DNA of 5,424 bases from Methanoregulaceae archaeon UBA288 (lineage in GTDB: Archaea; Halobacteriota; Methanomicrobia; Methanomicrobiales; Methanospirillaceae), in NCBI GenBank assembly GCA_002495225.1, contig DAEF01000253.1, positions 1 to 5,424 of the forward strand, in the 5' to 3' direction. Within the stretch, counting starts at the first letter, position 1, and every line of letters begins with the position of its first letter. The position numbers and the translations under genes are program-made. Below are positions 4,881 to 5,424 of the stretch, in pieces. Below the pieces are notes generated by a model. That model was not told where the DNA came from, searched no databases, and saw only the letters and a list, made by a program, of their open reading frames with translations.

Positions 4881-5072
4881 ATGGGAATCAAACCGAACTA
4901 TATCAAGGCCTTCGGGCAGGAGCTCATGGTCCGCTACGGGGACCGGTTCTCCCGCGACTTCGATGAGAACAAGCTGACGGTCGCCGAGTTGACTGTAATC
5001 GACTCAAAACGCGTCAGGAACCGGGTTGCCGGGTATATCACAAGAAAGGTAAATAGACCCCGGCGCGTATAA
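4881..5072 (+). CDS. rps17e: 30S ribosomal protein S17e
   Basis: A 63-residue small-subunit ribosomal protein of the archaeal/eukaryotic S17e family, not found in bacteria. Archaeal members are usually 60-70 residues, so it is complete. Family landmarks are the N-terminal GIKPNYIKAFGQELMVRYGD (P-x-Y-I-K and E-L-x-x-x-Y), FSRDFDENK (residues 23-31), the SKRVRNRVAGYITRKV block (42-57) and a basic RPRR tail. It is highly basic at the C-terminus, as expected for rRNA binding. ATG 4881 is the standard start. It follows the ThiN gene by 21 bases and precedes dapA by 9. In methanogens S17e is often embedded in the aspartate/lysine cluster with dapA, dapB and asd, and this arrangement fits that. Confidence 0.97.
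   Translation: MGIKPNYIKAFGQELMVRYGDRFSRDFDENKLTVAELTVIDSKRVRNRVAGYITRKVNRPRRV
5050..5056 (+). promoter_or_regulatory. TATA-like box inside the S17e gene, possible dapA promoter
   Basis: TAAATAG (5050-5056), preceded by purine-rich AAGAAAGG (5042-5049), is centred about 29 bases before the dapA ATG at 5082, so transcription would begin a few bases before it. There is no Shine-Dalgarno sequence between the S17e stop and dapA, consistent with a nearly leaderless message. Co-transcription with S17e is equally possible. Confidence 0.35.
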
Positions 5073-5081
5073 CATTCTTCT

Positions 5082-5424
5082 ATGTTTGAGGGCGTTTATC
5101 CGGCCGTCGTAACACCTTTTCTGTCGGATCCGCAACAGTCCCTCGACCTCGAGGGCTTACGGTCGAATATCGAGGCACTGCTCGCCGCGGGCGTCCACGG
5201 GATCGTCCCGACGGGCTCGACGGGCGAGTCCGCGACCCTCTCCTTCGAGGAGCACGAGCGTGTCGTCGAGGTTGCGGTCGAGACTGCCGGGGGGAAGGTA
5301 CCGGTTCTCGCGGGCACAGGTTCGAACAACACGGCGGAGGCGCTCCGCTTCACCAGGGCGGCGAAGGAGATAGGCGCGGACGGCGCCCTCCTGATCTCGC
5401 CGTACTACAACAAGCCGAACCGGG
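5082..5424 (+). CDS. dapA: 4-hydroxy-tetrahydrodipicolinate synthase, N-terminal part (partial)
   Basis: The first 114 codons of DapA, cut by the right edge; the complete enzyme is usually about 290 residues. It condenses pyruvate with L-aspartate-4-semialdehyde, the first committed step to diaminopimelate and lysine, in the cytoplasm. The class I aldolase TIM barrel starts with MFEGVYPAVVTPF. Next come GIVPTGSTGESATLSFEEH, which holds the pyruvate-binding loop, VPVLAGTGSNNTAEAL, and SPYYNKPN carrying the tyrosine equivalent to E. coli Tyr107. The loop reads G-S-T-G-E where E. coli has G-T-T-G-E, so the Thr44 equivalent is Ser; this is conservative, and GSTGE also occurs in the related N-acetylneuraminate lyases. 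The Schiff-base lysine and catalytic Tyr133 equivalent are beyond the window, so another member of the superfamily is not fully excluded. The neighbouring S17e gene supports DapA. No Shine-Dalgarno sequence precedes ATG 5082. Confidence 0.93.
   Translation, partial: MFEGVYPAVVTPFLSDPQQSLDLEGLRSNIEALLAAGVHGIVPTGSTGESATLSFEEHERVVEVAVETAGGKVPVLAGTGSNNTAEALRFTRAAKEIGADGALLISPYYNKPNR

Noticed and set aside
1..5424. CRISPR array, insertion sequence, defence or toxin-antitoxin system
   Set aside because: No regularly spaced direct repeats, transposase motifs, terminal inverted repeats with target duplication, or known defence domains were seen.

Overview
The window looks like a piece of the chromosome of a GC-rich methanogenic archaeon, most likely in or near Methanomicrobiales (Methanoculleus-like). 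The evidence is an archaeal/eukaryotic-type ribosomal protein S17e, archaeal BRE/TATA promoters, a tRNA-Thr without an encoded CCA, a stand-alone ThiN-type domain protein, and S17e next to a lysine-pathway gene as in other methanogens. The genus is inferred from style and gene content, not from a search.

Layout. (1) Positions 1-310 hold the 3' end of a phosphohexomutase gene (glmM-like, + strand). (2) Positions 311-1235 are about 925 bases with no convincing gene. They contain a 12-bp perfect inverted repeat, several short hairpins, a T6 tract, and a TATA-like box followed by nested stems that could belong to an unannotated RNA. (3) Two genes lie on the - strand: a divergent L-lactate permease (LctP) family transporter (2840 to 1236) and, upstream of it, a small YkvA/DUF1232 membrane-associated protein (3326 to 3012). 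(4) A 141-bp divergent region separates the YkvA gene from a small + strand gene (3468-3830) for an unrecognised protein with a signal peptide and one membrane helix; its promoter is a near-consensus archaeal BRE/TATA. (5) tRNA-Thr(UGU) lies on the - strand at 3854-3925. (6) Positions 3926-4343 have no convincing gene, only a few short palindromes. (7) A + strand block follows: a degenerate stand-alone ThiN-domain protein (4344-4859), ribosomal protein S17e (4881-5072), and the 5' part of dapA (5082 to the window edge).

How the genes fit together. The right-hand block is the most coherent: S17e and dapA are 9 bases apart, in the order expected at the start of a methanogen lysine/diaminopimelate cluster. 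Promoter-like boxes for S17e lie inside the end of the ThiN gene, and one for dapA lies inside the end of S17e, so the block may be both co-transcribed and internally promoted. Several boxes lie only about 25-29 bases before the start codon with little or no Shine-Dalgarno signal, which suggests leaderless or nearly leaderless mRNAs. The left and middle genes are ordinary single genes: cell-envelope sugar metabolism, a carboxylate transporter and small membrane proteins. I found no CRISPR array, insertion sequence, defence island or clear novel system. The items most worth a second look are the degenerate ThiN protein, the LctP protein lacking the family's GAAGFGAP-type signature, and the structured gene-free region at 311-1235.
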